Below, piece after piece: positions 40,985 to 49,969 of a DNA stretch of 64,000 bases (positions are counted from its first letter, which is position 1; each line of letters begins with the position of its first letter). Origin of the DNA: Candidatus Wolframiiraptor sinensis (lineage in GTDB: Archaea > Thermoproteota > Nitrososphaeria_A > Caldarchaeales > Wolframiiraptoraceae); the NCBI GenBank assembly GCA_023268255.1, contig JALNJX010000003.1, forward strand, positions 1 through 64,000, in the 5' to 3' direction. Below the pieces are notes generated by a model. It worked only from the letters and a program-made list of their open reading frames with translations. It was not told where the DNA came from and ran no database searches. The position numbers were made by a program, and so were the translations under genes.

Positions 40985-43207
40985 GAGCCAGAGCATGTAG
41001 AGGGGTATGAAGACCAGCGAGATGGTGTTCAGCAGCTTTATCAGGATGTGCAGGGATGGGCCGACGGTGTCCTTCAGCGGGTCTCCGACCGTGTCTCCGA
41101 CGACGGCCGCCTGGTGAGCTGGAGACCTCTTCCCTCCCAGGTTCCCGGCCTCGATGAACTTCTTCGCGTTATCCCAGGTAGCTCCTCCCCACATCATCAT
41201 TATCGCGAGCGGTATCGTTGATGCTGTTGCGCCGATGACGAGCGCTCCGACTCCGGGCCCTCCGAAGAGGAGCCCGATGATTAGCGGCGTGAGGATTATC
41301 GTCAAGCTCGGCGCCAGCATTCCCCTAAGAGCGTGCTCCGTCGCTATTGAGACAGCTCTATAGTAATCTGGCCTTCCGCTGCCATCAAGCAGCCCGGGTA
41401 TCTCCCTGAACTGCCTCCTAACCTCATCGACCATCTTGAAGGCTGCCTGAGTGACGACCTTAAGGGTTATTCCCGAGAAGAGGTATGGCAGGAGGGCGCC
41501 GATCAGGGCCGCGATTATTATTCCAGGCTTTATCAGTATCAGCTCGTTGAAGAAGGCTGCCATGGAGTCGAGGAGCGCTGAGGGCGTCAGCGTCGTTATC
41601 CCGACCTCCCTCGCGACGTAGTCCTGGATGAATGCCTGTAATAGGAGGAGCGTCGCTATCGTTGCCGAGCCCATCGCGTAGCCCTTCGTGAGCGCCTTCG
41701 TGGTGTTTCCCACAGCGTCGAGCGGCTCGAGGTTATCCCTGATCTCCTTGCTGAGGCCGGACATCTCGGCGATGCCGGCTGCGTTATCGGTTATCGGGCC
41801 CGCGCCGTCGAGGGTCATCACGATCCCGGTGAGCGAGAGCATTCCACGCGTCGCGAGAGCCGTTCCGAACACTCCCTTGATGAAGTCGGTCAGCCAGCCT
41901 TCTCCTATGCCGCTTATGTGCATGAGTTTACCGCAGAGGAATGAGATGCCGAGAGCCGCGGCTATTATGATTATCGGCTCCGCCACCGCTCTCATGCCGA
42001 CTGAGAGGCCTCCGAGGATGTTTAGGGCCGGCCCGCTGGCCGACGCATTCGCGACCTCCCTAACCACTCTGCTCCTCATCCCCGTGTACCTGTTTGTCGA
42101 AAGGACTACTAGGGTTGCTCCGATTATTCCCGCAGCTCCAGCCCCGAGCATGTAGAGCCACTGGGCTGGGAAGAGCCAGTAGACGACGCCGGCATATGCT
42201 ATAATGGAGACTATGGCTGTCACTACTATGCCGAATGCGAATGGCTCGAATGGCTCCCTGAATCTTCTGTAGGATAGGATGGCGGCGAGCCCGGCGATAG
42301 TTGAGAGGACTCCGACGGCTCCTATTGCGAGCGGGAGTACCATGAAGAGCGGATCATGGGTCAGGACGTAGAGAACCCACCCGATAATCATTCCTCCGAG
42401 GGTTTCAGCTGTGACAGACTCGAATATGTCGGCACCTCTACCAGCGCAGTCTCCAACATTATCCCCGACCTGGTCGGCGATGACTGCCGGGTTTCTCGGA
42501 TCATCCTCCGGTATCCCGGCCTCGAGCTTCCCGACGAGATCCGCGCCTATATCCGCGGACTTCGTGTATATTCCTCCTCCGAGCTGCGCGAAGAGGGCTG
42601 AGAGGCTTGCGCCGAACGCGAAGCCTGCCAGAGCGTCGAGAACCATCCTGAACTCGATCATCTCCGGGAGACCGGCGGCGAGGGCGGAGTATACGAGGAA
42701 TAGGATCGCGAGACCAAGGAGGCTTAGGCTATACACGGAGAAGCCGAGAACACCTCCGCCCAATATCGAGACTCTCAGCGCCGCGAGGCTACCGCGCTTC
42801 GCCGCCTCAGCAACCCTGACATTCGTCCTAGTCGAGGCATCCATGCTGAAGAATGCCGCCGCGACCGATGCTCCGCCACCGATTAACGTCGAGAGACCCG
42901 TCAAGAATGCTTCTCGAGCAGCTATCCCTGGATCGACATTCATCGCCGCCGTGTAGATCGTGTAGATCATTATGCCGATAATCACGGCGAGCCCGAGCGT
43001 GAACAGAATTATCGTCCTGATCTGCTTGCTCATGTAAGCCTTGGAGCCTTCCCTGATCGCCTCCCAAACCCTTATCATCTCGCCGCTTCCCATCGGGTAT
43101 CTCCGGACGAGTGCGTAGAGGAATATGGCGGCGATGACGCCGATTATGCCGAAGCCGATCGCCATCATCACGACCATGAGTGGTAAGCCGGAGAGCAGCA
43201 TACCCAT
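40967..43207 (-). CDS. hppA: Membrane-bound H+-translocating pyrophosphatase, K+-independent type
   Basis: A 746-residue protein with about 16 helices. The substrate site motifs DNVGDCAGRGADIFES and GDTVGDPLKDTVGPS are intact. In GNTTKALTKG the lysine occupies the position that is alanine in K+-dependent enzymes, so this should be the K+-independent, proton-pumping class. It hydrolyses PPi from biosynthesis to energise the membrane. The ATG at 43207 is followed by a typical first helix. Confidence 0.95.
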   Translation of the reverse strand: MGMLLSGLPLMVVMMAIGFGIIGVIAAIFLYALVRRYPMGSGEMIRVWEAIREGSKAYMSKQIRTIILFTLGLAVIIGIMIYTIYTAAMNVDPGIAAREAFLTGLSTLIGGGASVAAAFFSMDASTRTNVRVAEAAKRGSLAALRVSILGGGVLGFSVYSLSLLGLAILFLVYSALAAGLPEMIEFRMVLDALAGFAFGASLSALFAQLGGGIYTKSADIGADLVGKLEAGIPEDDPRNPAVIADQVGDNVGDCAGRGADIFESVTAETLGGMIIGWVLYVLTHDPLFMVLPLAIGAVGVLSTIAGLAAILSYRRFREPFEPFAFGIVVTAIVSIIAYAGVVYWLFPAQWLYMLGAGAAGIIGATLVVLSTNRYTGMRSRVVREVANASASGPALNILGGLSVGMRAVAEPIIIIAAALGISFLCGKLMHISGIGEGWLTDFIKGVFGTALATRGMLSLTGIVMTLDGAGPITDNAAGIAEMSGLSKEIRDNLEPLDAVGNTTKALTKGYAMGSATIATLLLLQAFIQDYVAREVGITTLTPSALLDSMAAFFNELILIKPGIIIAALIGALLPYLFSGITLKVVTQAAFKMVDEVRRQFREIPGLLDGSGRPDYYRAVSIATEHALRGMLAPSLTIILTPLIIGLLFGGPGVGALVIGATASTIPLAIMMMWGGATWDNAKKFIEAGNLGGKRSPAHQAAVVGDTVGDPLKDTVGPSLHILIKLLNTISLVFIPLYMLWLLHGLL

Positions 43208-43267
43208 ATATCACCGGTCGCCTAAACCGCAGAACCCTCTACTCATAAACCTTAGCCTCTGCCAATA

Positions 43268-44425
43268 ATGTTAAAATTCGAAGCATGGATGTTTCCCTTG
43301 AGCGAGGTCGTGAAGCTCTCCGGCGTAACGGATCTGCCGCTTCACGAGGGCAGGGCTCCAGCCTGGCTGATGGCTAGGATGAAGAAGATGGCTTATGCGG
43401 TCGTGAAGGTCATCGTGGATGATTATGGGAGGAGAGAGTTTCTCCGGAGACTCAGCGACCCATACTGGTTCCAGTCATTTGGATGTGCCCTGGGCTTCGA
43501 CTGGCACTCGAGCGGGCTCACGACCACCGTGGTGGGAGCCTTGAGGGAGGCCTTGAGCTTGAAGGTGCATGGCGTCGCGGTCGCCGGCGGAAAGGGCTCG
43601 ATGAGCAGAAGGGTTCCGGAGCAGATCATGGGCTCCGGGCTTGATGAGGATAAGGCGGCGAGACTTATCAGGGCGAGCAGGCTCGCGGCGAAAGTTGATA
43701 ACGCGGTGCTCCAAGATGGCTACCAGATCTACCACCACGCGATAATCTTCACAGAGGATGGCGAGTGGGCCGTCATCCAGCAGGGCATGAACCCGGATCG
43801 GGGCTATGCCAGGAGATACCACTGGCTCGGCGAGAGGGTTAAGTGCTTCGTCGTGGAGCCGCACTCGGCGATAGCATCCGTGAGAAGGGAGAAGGCGGTC
43901 TTGAACATGGTCTCGAGGGAGAGCGAGGAGGCGAGGAGAGCCTCGGTTGATCTCGCCTCGGAGAAGCCGAGCACCCTGATAAGGCTCCTGAACATCGCGG
44001 CGCGCGGACAGGAAACTCTAACAGCATTCATCGGAGATGAGATGGATCTTCAGGTCACGAGGCTTCCGAGCTTCCTGAAAATGCCGAGGAGAATAGACTG
44101 GAACGCGATAAGAAGGGCGTATGAACTTAGGCCGAGAAGCTATGAAGAGCTAGTCGAGATAAGGGGGATCGGGCCGTCCACGATCAGGGCCCTCGCCCTA
44201 ATCTCGGCACTGATCTACGGCGCTAGGATAGACTGGAGGGATCCCGTGAGGTTCACGTTCGCGGTCGGAGGGAAGGATGGCGTCCCATACCCGGTCTCCC
44301 GGAGAACATATGATGAGGCGATATCATTCATGCAGCAGGTCTTGGAGGAGGCTGAGCTCGGCTCGGATGAGAAGAAGGAGGCACTGAGAAGACTTCTGCA
44401 GCTCGAGAGAAGTCTATACGGCTAG
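43268..44425 (+). CDS. DUF763 protein
   Basis: A 385-residue protein. GVTDLPLHEGRAPAWL, FGCALGFDWHSSGLTTTV, GYQIYHHAIIF and WAVIQQGMNP are conserved DUF763 segments; residues 295-320 (YEELVEIRGIGPSTIRALALI) form a helix-hairpin-helix, suggesting nucleic-acid binding. Possibly a nuclease-related protein, but the activity is unknown. ATG at 43268 is preceded by few bases after the hppA start, so the two genes are divergent. It overlaps the next (minus) gene by 4 bases. Confidence 0.85.
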   Translation: MLKFEAWMFPLSEVVKLSGVTDLPLHEGRAPAWLMARMKKMAYAVVKVIVDDYGRREFLRRLSDPYWFQSFGCALGFDWHSSGLTTTVVGALREALSLKVHGVAVAGGKGSMSRRVPEQIMGSGLDEDKAARLIRASRLAAKVDNAVLQDGYQIYHHAIIFTEDGEWAVIQQGMNPDRGYARRYHWLGERVKCFVVEPHSAIASVRREKAVLNMVSRESEEARRASVDLASEKPSTLIRLLNIAARGQETLTAFIGDEMDLQVTRLPSFLKMPRRIDWNAIRRAYELRPRSYEELVEIRGIGPSTIRALALISALIYGARIDWRDPVRFTFAVGGKDGVPYPVSRRTYDEAISFMQQVLEEAELGSDEKKEALRRLLQLERSLYG

Positions 44426-44703
44426 GTGCCGTTCTCCCAGGAGGCCCACGTGATTGATGGGCCGCGCCTCGCGTAGATCTTCTTCGCGTATCTCGTGTGC
44501 CCGCATGTGAACGACTTGCAGTACTCGCAGTAGAGCTCTCCCCTTATTATGCTGACCGGGACTATCTCGCCCAAAAGCTTATCCACCACGTTTACCCTAT
44601 CGGATCTCGCGGAGAACATCTCAAACCTATCTCCGGCGTAATCCTCCACCCAATCCGCGATCAGGGATGCTATCATCCTCCCTCTTTTCACGCCTCTTAT
44701 CAA
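44422..44703 (-). CDS. Small archaeal protein with Cys/His cluster
   Basis: A 93-residue protein starting at TTG (or a GTG slightly downstream). ELYCEYCKSFTCGHTRY contains CxxC, C and H, a likely metal site; the N-terminal half is helical (MIASLIADWVEDYAG). Converges on DUF763 with a 4-base overlap. Function unknown. Confidence 0.6.
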   Translation of the reverse strand: MIRGVKRGRMIASLIADWVEDYAGDRFEMFSARSDRVNVVDKLLGEIVPVSIIRGELYCEYCKSFTCGHTRYAKKIYARRGPSITWASWENGT

Positions 44704-44797
44704 TGCTCCTGACGAGCGGCTCCGGCAGCTTGAGCTTAACTATCACGCGCTTGACCTATTATCATCGAGGGCTTATGTTAGGAGGGCTCTCGAGCGC

Positions 44798-45034
44798 ATG
44801 GGCCGAGCGAAGCTGAGGAGCGCGGCATCCATCGTCGAGAGGGTCGCGAGATCCAAGATTATGAGCGCGGATAAGATTCGGAGGATAAGGAAGCTTGCCC
44901 GCGAGGCCATAATCGAGACGCTAAGCATGATTAGGGCCAAGCCCGAATACCTCATCTGGAGAAATCCGGCGATCCCGTCTCCAGTCGAGGAGGTGCTCGG
45001 AGAACCGGCTCGCTCAGAGACCGCGCGGCCTTAA
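44798..45034 (+). CDS. Small basic helical protein
   Basis: A 78-residue product from ATG 44798, rich in K/R (MSADKIRRIRKLAREAIIE). The same frame upstream looks coding (ERLRQLELNYHALDLLSSRAY in part) back to about 44705, but no ATG, GTG or TTG is available there, so the start is doubtful and the gene may have lost its 5' end. No family recognised. Confidence 0.4.
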   Translation: MGRAKLRSAASIVERVARSKIMSADKIRRIRKLAREAIIETLSMIRAKPEYLIWRNPAIPSPVEEVLGEPARSETARP

Positions 45035-45075
45035 TCCCGCAACGCGGCGCCCACTTTCAGCCAACCCTCTTACGG

Positions 45076-45267
45076 CTATATTCTCAGCTCATCTTCGAGA
45101 TCGTGGAGGTTGAGCCGCTGCGGGTCAAGCCCCAGAATTCTCAGCCTCTCGAGGAGCTTCTCGACCTCCATCAGCACCCTCGACTCGTATTCTATCCTCC
45201 TCATCCCGGCTTTCTCGAAGAATGGATTGTATCTCGCCATGACCGCGAGCGCCTCGACGAGGGCGCC
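45076..45267 (-). pseudogene. C-terminal remnant of COG2401-like ATPase/acetyltransferase
   Basis: The minus frame gives ALAVMARYNPFFEKAGM and then a helical tail ending DLEDELRI. MARYNPFFEKAGM is characteristic of the acetyltransferase-like end of archaeal ABC-ATPase fusion proteins (COG2401). An in-frame TGA closes the frame upstream, and no further part of the gene is nearby. Confidence 0.4.
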
Positions 45268-45294
45268 TCAACTCCATACTTCACTTTGGGGTGA

Positions 45295-45830
45295 TTTAGT
45301 GGTGAAGCGTATTGGCGCGGAGACCGGACTGCCAATAGAATGCGCCCGAGAAGATCAAGACCACTATCAGGAAACTCGAGGAGGAGAATGAAGAACTAAC
45401 GTCGAGATATTAAGACAAAGGCTTTCGAAGATCAAAAGCGGAAAATTGGGTGTAATTAAGGAGGATGGGAGCGTGAAGCTCATTCCCAATGATCAACCGA
45501 TCGCCGAATTAAACTTTGATGAGGAGTTCAAACCGATTCGGCCAAACACCATGACGATCGGTACAAGCGACAATTATTTGAACGACGTCATCATGGCGAA
45601 TATTAAATGTGGCCTCGAGCCTTGCGGATAAGGAGATCATAGGAGACGTGGATGAATTATTCGTGAATATCAAGCTCCCGAAGCCGAAAAAGTATAGGCA
45701 CAAGCTCGGAAAAGGAGATGCTGGAGGTATTCAGGCGCGGAAGCGGACACGACTTAAAAGCCCTGATGGCCTACTTGGTATGGAAGCTGTCGAGCATTGA
45801 GAACAGCCTCCAAAAGCGCTGAGCCGCCTG
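45295..45830 (+). pseudogene. Decayed gene with several frameshifts
   Basis: Coding-like segments occur in turn in three frames: KTTIRKLEEENEEL, then ILRQRLSKIKSGKLGVIKED and NYLNDVIMANIKCGLEPC, then DVDELFVNIKLPKPKKYRHK, then LKALMAYLVWKLSSIENS. Together they would form a protein of about 175 residues with a coiled-coil start. At least three frameshifts are needed. Family unknown. Confidence 0.5.
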
Positions 45831-45872
45831 AAACCCTAAATAATCACTTCTAAAATTATGGGTATGAAGCGA

Positions 45873-45974
45873 GCCGGGGTAACTCAGCCTGGTAGAGTGC
45901 GGGGCTCATAATCCTCTAGAGGCTGGTTAGAGGATGGAACCCCGTTGTCCCGGGTTCGAATCCCGGCCCCGGCA
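45873..45974 (+). tRNA. tRNA-Met (CAT, elongator type) with intron
   Basis: GCCGGGG pairs with CCCCGGC, the T arm is CCGGGTTCGAATCCCGG, and the anticodon stem CGGGG / CCCCG encloses CTCATA, a 28-base intron (about 45911-45938, itself a hairpin TCCTCTA...TAGAGGA) and the final A. CCA is not encoded. The G1-C72 pair argues against an initiator type. Confidence 0.92.
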
Positions 45975-46335
45975 CATTTCACGGAAAGATTAGAAAATTG
46001 GAAAATTAAGCGATCATACCTAGTGATCACGTGATTACAAGCTTGAACCCGCCCAGAGAAAATGCAATTATAACTTTGATGAGCTCAAATAAGGATGCGG
46101 TGGCGGAAAATAGAGAAACTTAATAATTGATATCGGTACTGTTGCATGGCTATAATTCGTGTGGTGGGATAGGGGTAGAAAGAGGATTTCCCCTCGGAGA
46201 TGTTAAGTGTTGCTGCGAAAACCGTTACACCATTCATTTTCGCTACTATCGTTGGTATGGGTCCTAAAATTATTACCAGCATTAAAGCCGCTGCAAGCTA
46301 TCTAACAACTACGATGAAAATGGTTTTTGGTGAAA
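45975..46335. other. AT-rich spacer
   Basis: No gene is supported. A frame from 46200 (VTPFIFATIVGMG, hydrophobic) is open on the plus strand and one from 46282 on the minus strand, but neither has a convincing start or composition. Confidence 0.35.
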
Positions 46336-46482
46336 ATGAGTCTACCATTCATTTATCAGGATCCAATAATAAGCTTGGCGATTATAGGCATACTGTCAGC
46401 AATCGCGGTTGTTATCAACTTCATTGACTTCACTCACCGCCACCATCGGCCTCAGCAATCCTATACTAACGGGCGATCCTAG
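46336..46482 (+). CDS. Possible 48-residue single-helix membrane protein
   Basis: ATG at 46336 followed by LPFIYQDPIISLAIIGILSA, IAVVINFIDF and a histidine-rich tail (THRHHRPQQ) before TAG. One clear membrane helix with a polar end. Too short to judge by composition; no family recognised. Confidence 0.35.
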   Translation: MSLPFIYQDPIISLAIIGILSAIAVVINFIDFTHRHHRPQQSYTNGRS

Positions 46483-46605
46483 TAGAATAATGAATATAAG
46501 GGATATTAAGATATAGCATAGGATACCCATATGAGTAGGGCCGGAAGCTGTATGGAGAGTCTTCTCCCAAATATATCTTCTCCCACAAATATAACTTGTA
46601 TGGGA

Positions 46606-46680
46606 TGGGCCCGCCGGGATTTGAACCCGGGACCTCCGGCTCCGAAGGCCGACGCCCTATCCAAGCTAGGCCACGGGCCC
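46606..46680 (-). tRNA. tRNA-Arg (TCG)
   Basis: GGGCCCG pairs with CGGGCCC, the T arm is CCGGGTTCAAATCCCGG, and the anticodon stem TCGGC / GCCGG encloses CTTCGGA with anticodon TCG. No intron; CCA not encoded. Confidence 0.93.
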
Positions 46681-46816
46681 AAAGAGCTATATCGTGTGCC
46701 TCCTAATGATCCTTCTCAGACCCCGCTTAAATCTTGTCAAATTATCTAGGTATAACTTTGGACGAATTTGAGAATAGCAGTTTTAATCTGCCTGATGCGA
46801 TTTTCTGATTAAAGTC

Positions 46817-47557
46817 ATGAGCAGGGCGTTTAGAAAATCTAACAACATGTTGATTAGCCTCTCGGCGGATGCTGGATTGGTGATAGTCGATATTCTTAAG
46901 GTCCTTAAATTGAGGTATGATTATAAGGCTTTATCTAAGATCACGGGGTTCCCGGTCTCGACGCTCACGCGGTACATCACTGGAAAGACCGCTCCAAGAG
47001 GTTCTAAGGCCGAGAAGCTTCTCAGGAATACTTTGAGCAACATCAATCTCCCAGCTTTTATCGCAGAATATTCCGGCTTCGACGGCGGGCGCCTAGACTT
47101 AACAAAGGTGATGCTAAACCCGAACCTCGTGAAGATAATCGGGGCATACGTTCTCGAGGAGTTCGCCGGGATGAAGATAACATCCATAATGCCTCTGGAT
47201 ATTCTGAGTCTCCCGCTAGCGAGCTATCTCTCGACAACGACCTCGAGGCCCCTTCACCTCGTATCGCCATTCCCCATCCCGCCCCCAGATCGCTTAATGC
47301 CTCTAGTTTTCTCGGATGACTCTGGCGACAGCACCAAGGCTTACTGGCTTCTTCTCGAGAAGAACTGCAGCAGGGAGAGCATCCTGCTCCTAGGCAGTAG
47401 AACTCCGGAGCCTTGCTTCTTCAACAAGCTCGTAGAGATACTGGTTAATGAGAAGATGGAGGTGGGAGGGCTTTTCGTGGTGGCCGCTAAGGAGGATATC
47501 TTGGGGGAGCTGAGAATCCCACCTGGAGTTAAAAGATCATACTTATTAGTGATTTAG
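46817..47557 (+). CDS. HTH regulator with degenerate phosphoribosyltransferase domain (GfcR-like)
   Basis: A 246-residue protein. Residues 33-70 (YKALSKITGFPVSTLTRYIT) form a helix-turn-helix; the rest has the order of a type I PRTase (VLEEFAGMKITSIMPLDIL, then LASYLSTTTSRPLHLVS). Where the PRPP loop VDDVxxxGxT is expected, the sequence is ILLLGSRTPEPC, without the acidic pair, so catalysis is unlikely. Archaeal relatives such as GfcR/PurR use this domain as a ligand sensor. Converges on tfs with 5 bases between. Confidence 0.65.
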   Translation: MSRAFRKSNNMLISLSADAGLVIVDILKVLKLRYDYKALSKITGFPVSTLTRYITGKTAPRGSKAEKLLRNTLSNINLPAFIAEYSGFDGGRLDLTKVMLNPNLVKIIGAYVLEEFAGMKITSIMPLDILSLPLASYLSTTTSRPLHLVSPFPIPPPDRLMPLVFSDDSGDSTKAYWLLLEKNCSRESILLLGSRTPEPCFFNKLVEILVNEKMEVGGLFVVAAKEDILGELRIPPGVKRSYLLVI

Positions 47558-47562
47558 GTTTC

Positions 47563-47907
47563 TCAGGCATATTCTCTCCAGGTGTGGCCGCATTTCCTGC
47601 ATCGGAAGAACTGGGTCATGGGCTCATCCGCGGATCTTGTCTGAACAGACCAGTAGTAGGCTTCTCTTGCTTCGCAGTTGGGGCAGGCAACTTCGGTTGT
47701 AACCGGCAGGACCTTCTCCTCCTCTTCCTTCTCGACGACCATTATCGCGGCGCCAGACCTCTTCCTCACCTTTGTGTAAACAATTCCTCCTTGAACAGGC
47801 TTCTCATACCCGCACTTGGAGCATATCCATGCGGGCTTATTCGTCTTCCTTAGGATCATTATCTTACCGCATTTGGGGCAGAGCTCCACGTCTTCCGCAC
47901 CTCCCAT
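47563..47907 (-). CDS. tfs: Transcription elongation/cleavage factor TFS
   Basis: A 114-residue protein with two zinc ribbons: CPKC...CSKC (residues 10-32) and CPNC...CRKC (about 74-107). The catalytic acidic pair is in RSADEPMT, which reaches the RNA polymerase active site to stimulate transcript cleavage. It is the last gene of a leftward cluster with rpoL, csl4 and dph2. Confidence 0.93.
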   Translation of the reverse strand: MGGAEDVELCPKCGKIMILRKTNKPAWICSKCGYEKPVQGGIVYTKVRKRSGAAIMVVEKEEEEKVLPVTTEVACPNCEAREAYYWSVQTRSADEPMTQFFRCRKCGHTWREYA

Positions 47908-47944
47908 GCGGTCTAGTTTTCTTCTAATTTAAGTTTCCCTCCGC

Positions 47945-48220
47945 CTAGAGCTTTTCGAACTCCCTCCCGAGCTCGGCCGAGACCTCTTTTAGCTCTTGAA
48001 TCGCTTTTTTAACGGCGTCCACCGCCCTCAGCTTGCCAGCGTTCGTCTTGACCCTGAGAATGGTTTTCTTGGTCAGCGGGTGCTCCATTATCGCGCCGGA
48101 ATACTCCACTCCCTCCATTCTCTGCAGGATCTCGCTCAATGAGTCGAGCACACTTATATCTTCCTCGAGCACCTCGAGCTCTAGATAATCTTCTCTCTGC
48201 GTAAGAATTCTGAGCTTCAG
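47945..48220 (-). CDS. rpoL: RNA polymerase subunit L (Rpb11-like)
   Basis: YSGAIMEHPLTKKTILRVKT and AVDAVKKAIQELKE are typical of RpoL. Full family length (91 residues) requires starting at a CTG at 48220 (LKLRILTQREDYLELEV), which overlaps the TGA of csl4 by two bases. The first standard start, GTG at 48172, would delete the first strand. A CTG start coupled to csl4 termination is the best reading. RpoL pairs with RpoD in the polymerase assembly platform. Confidence 0.85.
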   Translation of the reverse strand: MKLRILTQREDYLELEVLEEDISVLDSLSEILQRMEGVEYSGAIMEHPLTKKTILRVKTNAGKLRAVDAVKKAIQELKEVSAELGREFEKL

Positions 48221-48807
48221 CCCGGCATCACCTCTAGCATCGAGGCGATCCGCTCCATATTCCCGTAGAATGGGACGATTTTACGTTTATGTTTCTCCCC
48301 GCATTTGAGGCAGATAAGCTCCATTTTCGCCTTACTCAGTATGCTTGAGCACTTATCGCATACGCCGAGAACGACTCCAAGGCCCGGTCTCCAGATGGAA
48401 AGGCCTATTACACCCATGAACTGGGTTGCCACCTGGGCTATAACCAGGTCCCCCACTCCCACGACGTCCTTCATCCCCTCCTTCATCCCCTTTCTCGGTA
48501 TTATTATCGCCGTCCTGGGGTGCTTGAGAGCGCGCCCGCCAGCCGACAATATAGTTACAACGGCTATCTTATCCTGGATGCTTCTCACCTGGGCTATAAC
48601 CTGGCCACCGACCTTAAAGGGCTGCACGGCTTTCATGGGCTTCACGCTAACAGTTCTCGTGGATTTATCGTAGGAGGCGATGCCGAGCACTTTCGCGATA
48701 ACCCTTCCTTGACTGTCCAAGCTGGTGTTATCGCCCGGGCTAAACTCCTCCTGAATGCAGAGGGGCTCTCCCGGGACCGCCACCTCACCATCCCTGATGA
48801 AGACCAC
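48217..48807 (-). CDS. csl4: Exosome subunit Csl4
   Basis: A 196-residue RNA-binding cap protein. An N-terminal GEPLCIQEEFSPGDNT segment is followed by the S1 domain (KVGGQVIAQVRSIQDKIAVV to GDLVIAQVATQF) and a C-terminal zinc ribbon CDKC...CLKC (about 152-172). It recruits DnaG to the exosome; dnaG is at 9 kb. The stop overlaps the proposed rpoL start. Confidence 0.92.
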   Translation of the reverse strand: MVFIRDGEVAVPGEPLCIQEEFSPGDNTSLDSQGRVIAKVLGIASYDKSTRTVSVKPMKAVQPFKVGGQVIAQVRSIQDKIAVVTILSAGGRALKHPRTAIIIPRKGMKEGMKDVVGVGDLVIAQVATQFMGVIGLSIWRPGLGVVLGVCDKCSSILSKAKMELICLKCGEKHKRKIVPFYGNMERIASMLEVMPG

Positions 48808-48811
48808 GCCG

Positions 48812-49831
48812 CTACACCTCCATCGCGAGGTATTTCGGGCTCTTAATCACCTCCTCCCACCTGGCCTCCCCGAGCATTATGAGCGCCTCGGCGGGGAGTA
48901 GGATCGGCAGCTCGACGCGCTCCTGATCCTCTATCGAGAGCCTCGGGCATGCGGTATTAATGAAGGCTTCAAACCCGCTGTTCCTCAGCATCTCCATATC
49001 TACGTCATCCATTATAAGTATCTCCGCCTTTCTGCCAGCCCTCTCCAAGAGTTTTTTAAGCCTCATGGCGCACCGCATCCTGAATTGCCCGGGCTTGATG
49101 CTCACGATTATTCCGAGATCCCTAGCCCCCCGCGCCGCCTCGATGTACCCGTATCTCGACTTTAACAGCTTCTCGGACTCGGCGCCTAGCGCGCCCATGG
49201 CTCCCAGCTCCGGATCTAGGAAGAATATCGGCTTCTCGGTCTGGAGGCCGAGGCCTAAGCCGTGAAACCTGCTTCCTATGACTAGGTATCCATCAACCTC
49301 TCTGGAGAGCTTTAGGAGGGGCTGATAGGCGCATCCCAGGACTTGGCCCTCGTAGCGGAGGGGGGATGTGGGTGGGCTCGTGCGCGCTCTTATACCATGT
49401 CCTCCTAAAAGGCGCTTAAGAAGGTCTATATGGTCGAGCCACTGAACAGTCGCGCCCAGCCCGATTCTCTCAAATCCTTCCAAAGACTTCATGTTTCCCT
49501 CGAGGGCTCTTATGAGCGGCTCGGGATCCGCTCTCCTGCACTCAAGGTATACGCATGGCATGGGATCCTCATCCAAGAATCTGGCATGGCCTAGGTGTAT
49601 TATTCCATCGGCTCCTACCGCGCGAGCATGCGCTATCGCTAGATCGCATCCGCCCCAGCATCCGCCTCCATGAAGTAGGGCTTCCTCTAGGCTTGATGAA
49701 AGCTCTTCGACGAGCTTGTTAGCGATGCCGCGGAGCCCTGGCGGAGCCTGTATGAGAGCCCTCTTAATGCAATTCTCCCTCACCCAGCCCCTGGCAAGCT
49801 CCACTTCAACCTTGTATCCGCTGATCAGCAT
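48812..49831 (-). CDS. dph2: Diphthamide synthase Dph2
   Basis: A 339-residue non-canonical radical SAM enzyme that transfers the 3-amino-3-carboxypropyl group to EF-2 histidine. The three cysteines that hold the [4Fe-4S] cluster are visible: HGGGCWGGCDLA near 52-56, VLGCAYQP near 160 and INTACPRLS near 283. Start ATG at 49831 (GTG at 49846 possible); the frame continues upstream but runs across the YgjP-like gene. The stop is 4 bases from csl4. Confidence 0.92.
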   Translation of the reverse strand: MLISGYKVEVELARGWVRENCIKRALIQAPPGLRGIANKLVEELSSSLEEALLHGGGCWGGCDLAIAHARAVGADGIIHLGHARFLDEDPMPCVYLECRRADPEPLIRALEGNMKSLEGFERIGLGATVQWLDHIDLLKRLLGGHGIRARTSPPTSPLRYEGQVLGCAYQPLLKLSREVDGYLVIGSRFHGLGLGLQTEKPIFFLDPELGAMGALGAESEKLLKSRYGYIEAARGARDLGIIVSIKPGQFRMRCAMRLKKLLERAGRKAEILIMDDVDMEMLRNSGFEAFINTACPRLSIEDQERVELPILLPAEALIMLGEARWEEVIKSPKYLAMEV

Positions 49832-49969
49832 GCAGGTGATCCCCACTCGCACTCCGGGTAAGGATGGGGGCTTGTGCTGAAAAAGATTGGCCCTCCTCCC
49901 GCGCCATGCTCGGAGATAGGATAAAATCCCGATGCTTATCTGAGTGGTGGTGCTGGATGCCGTGAAAGC

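Noticed and set aside
46085-46427. Frames of 65-75 codons on both strands after tRNA-Met
   Set aside because: No start signal or recognisable domain; AT-rich and overlapping each other.
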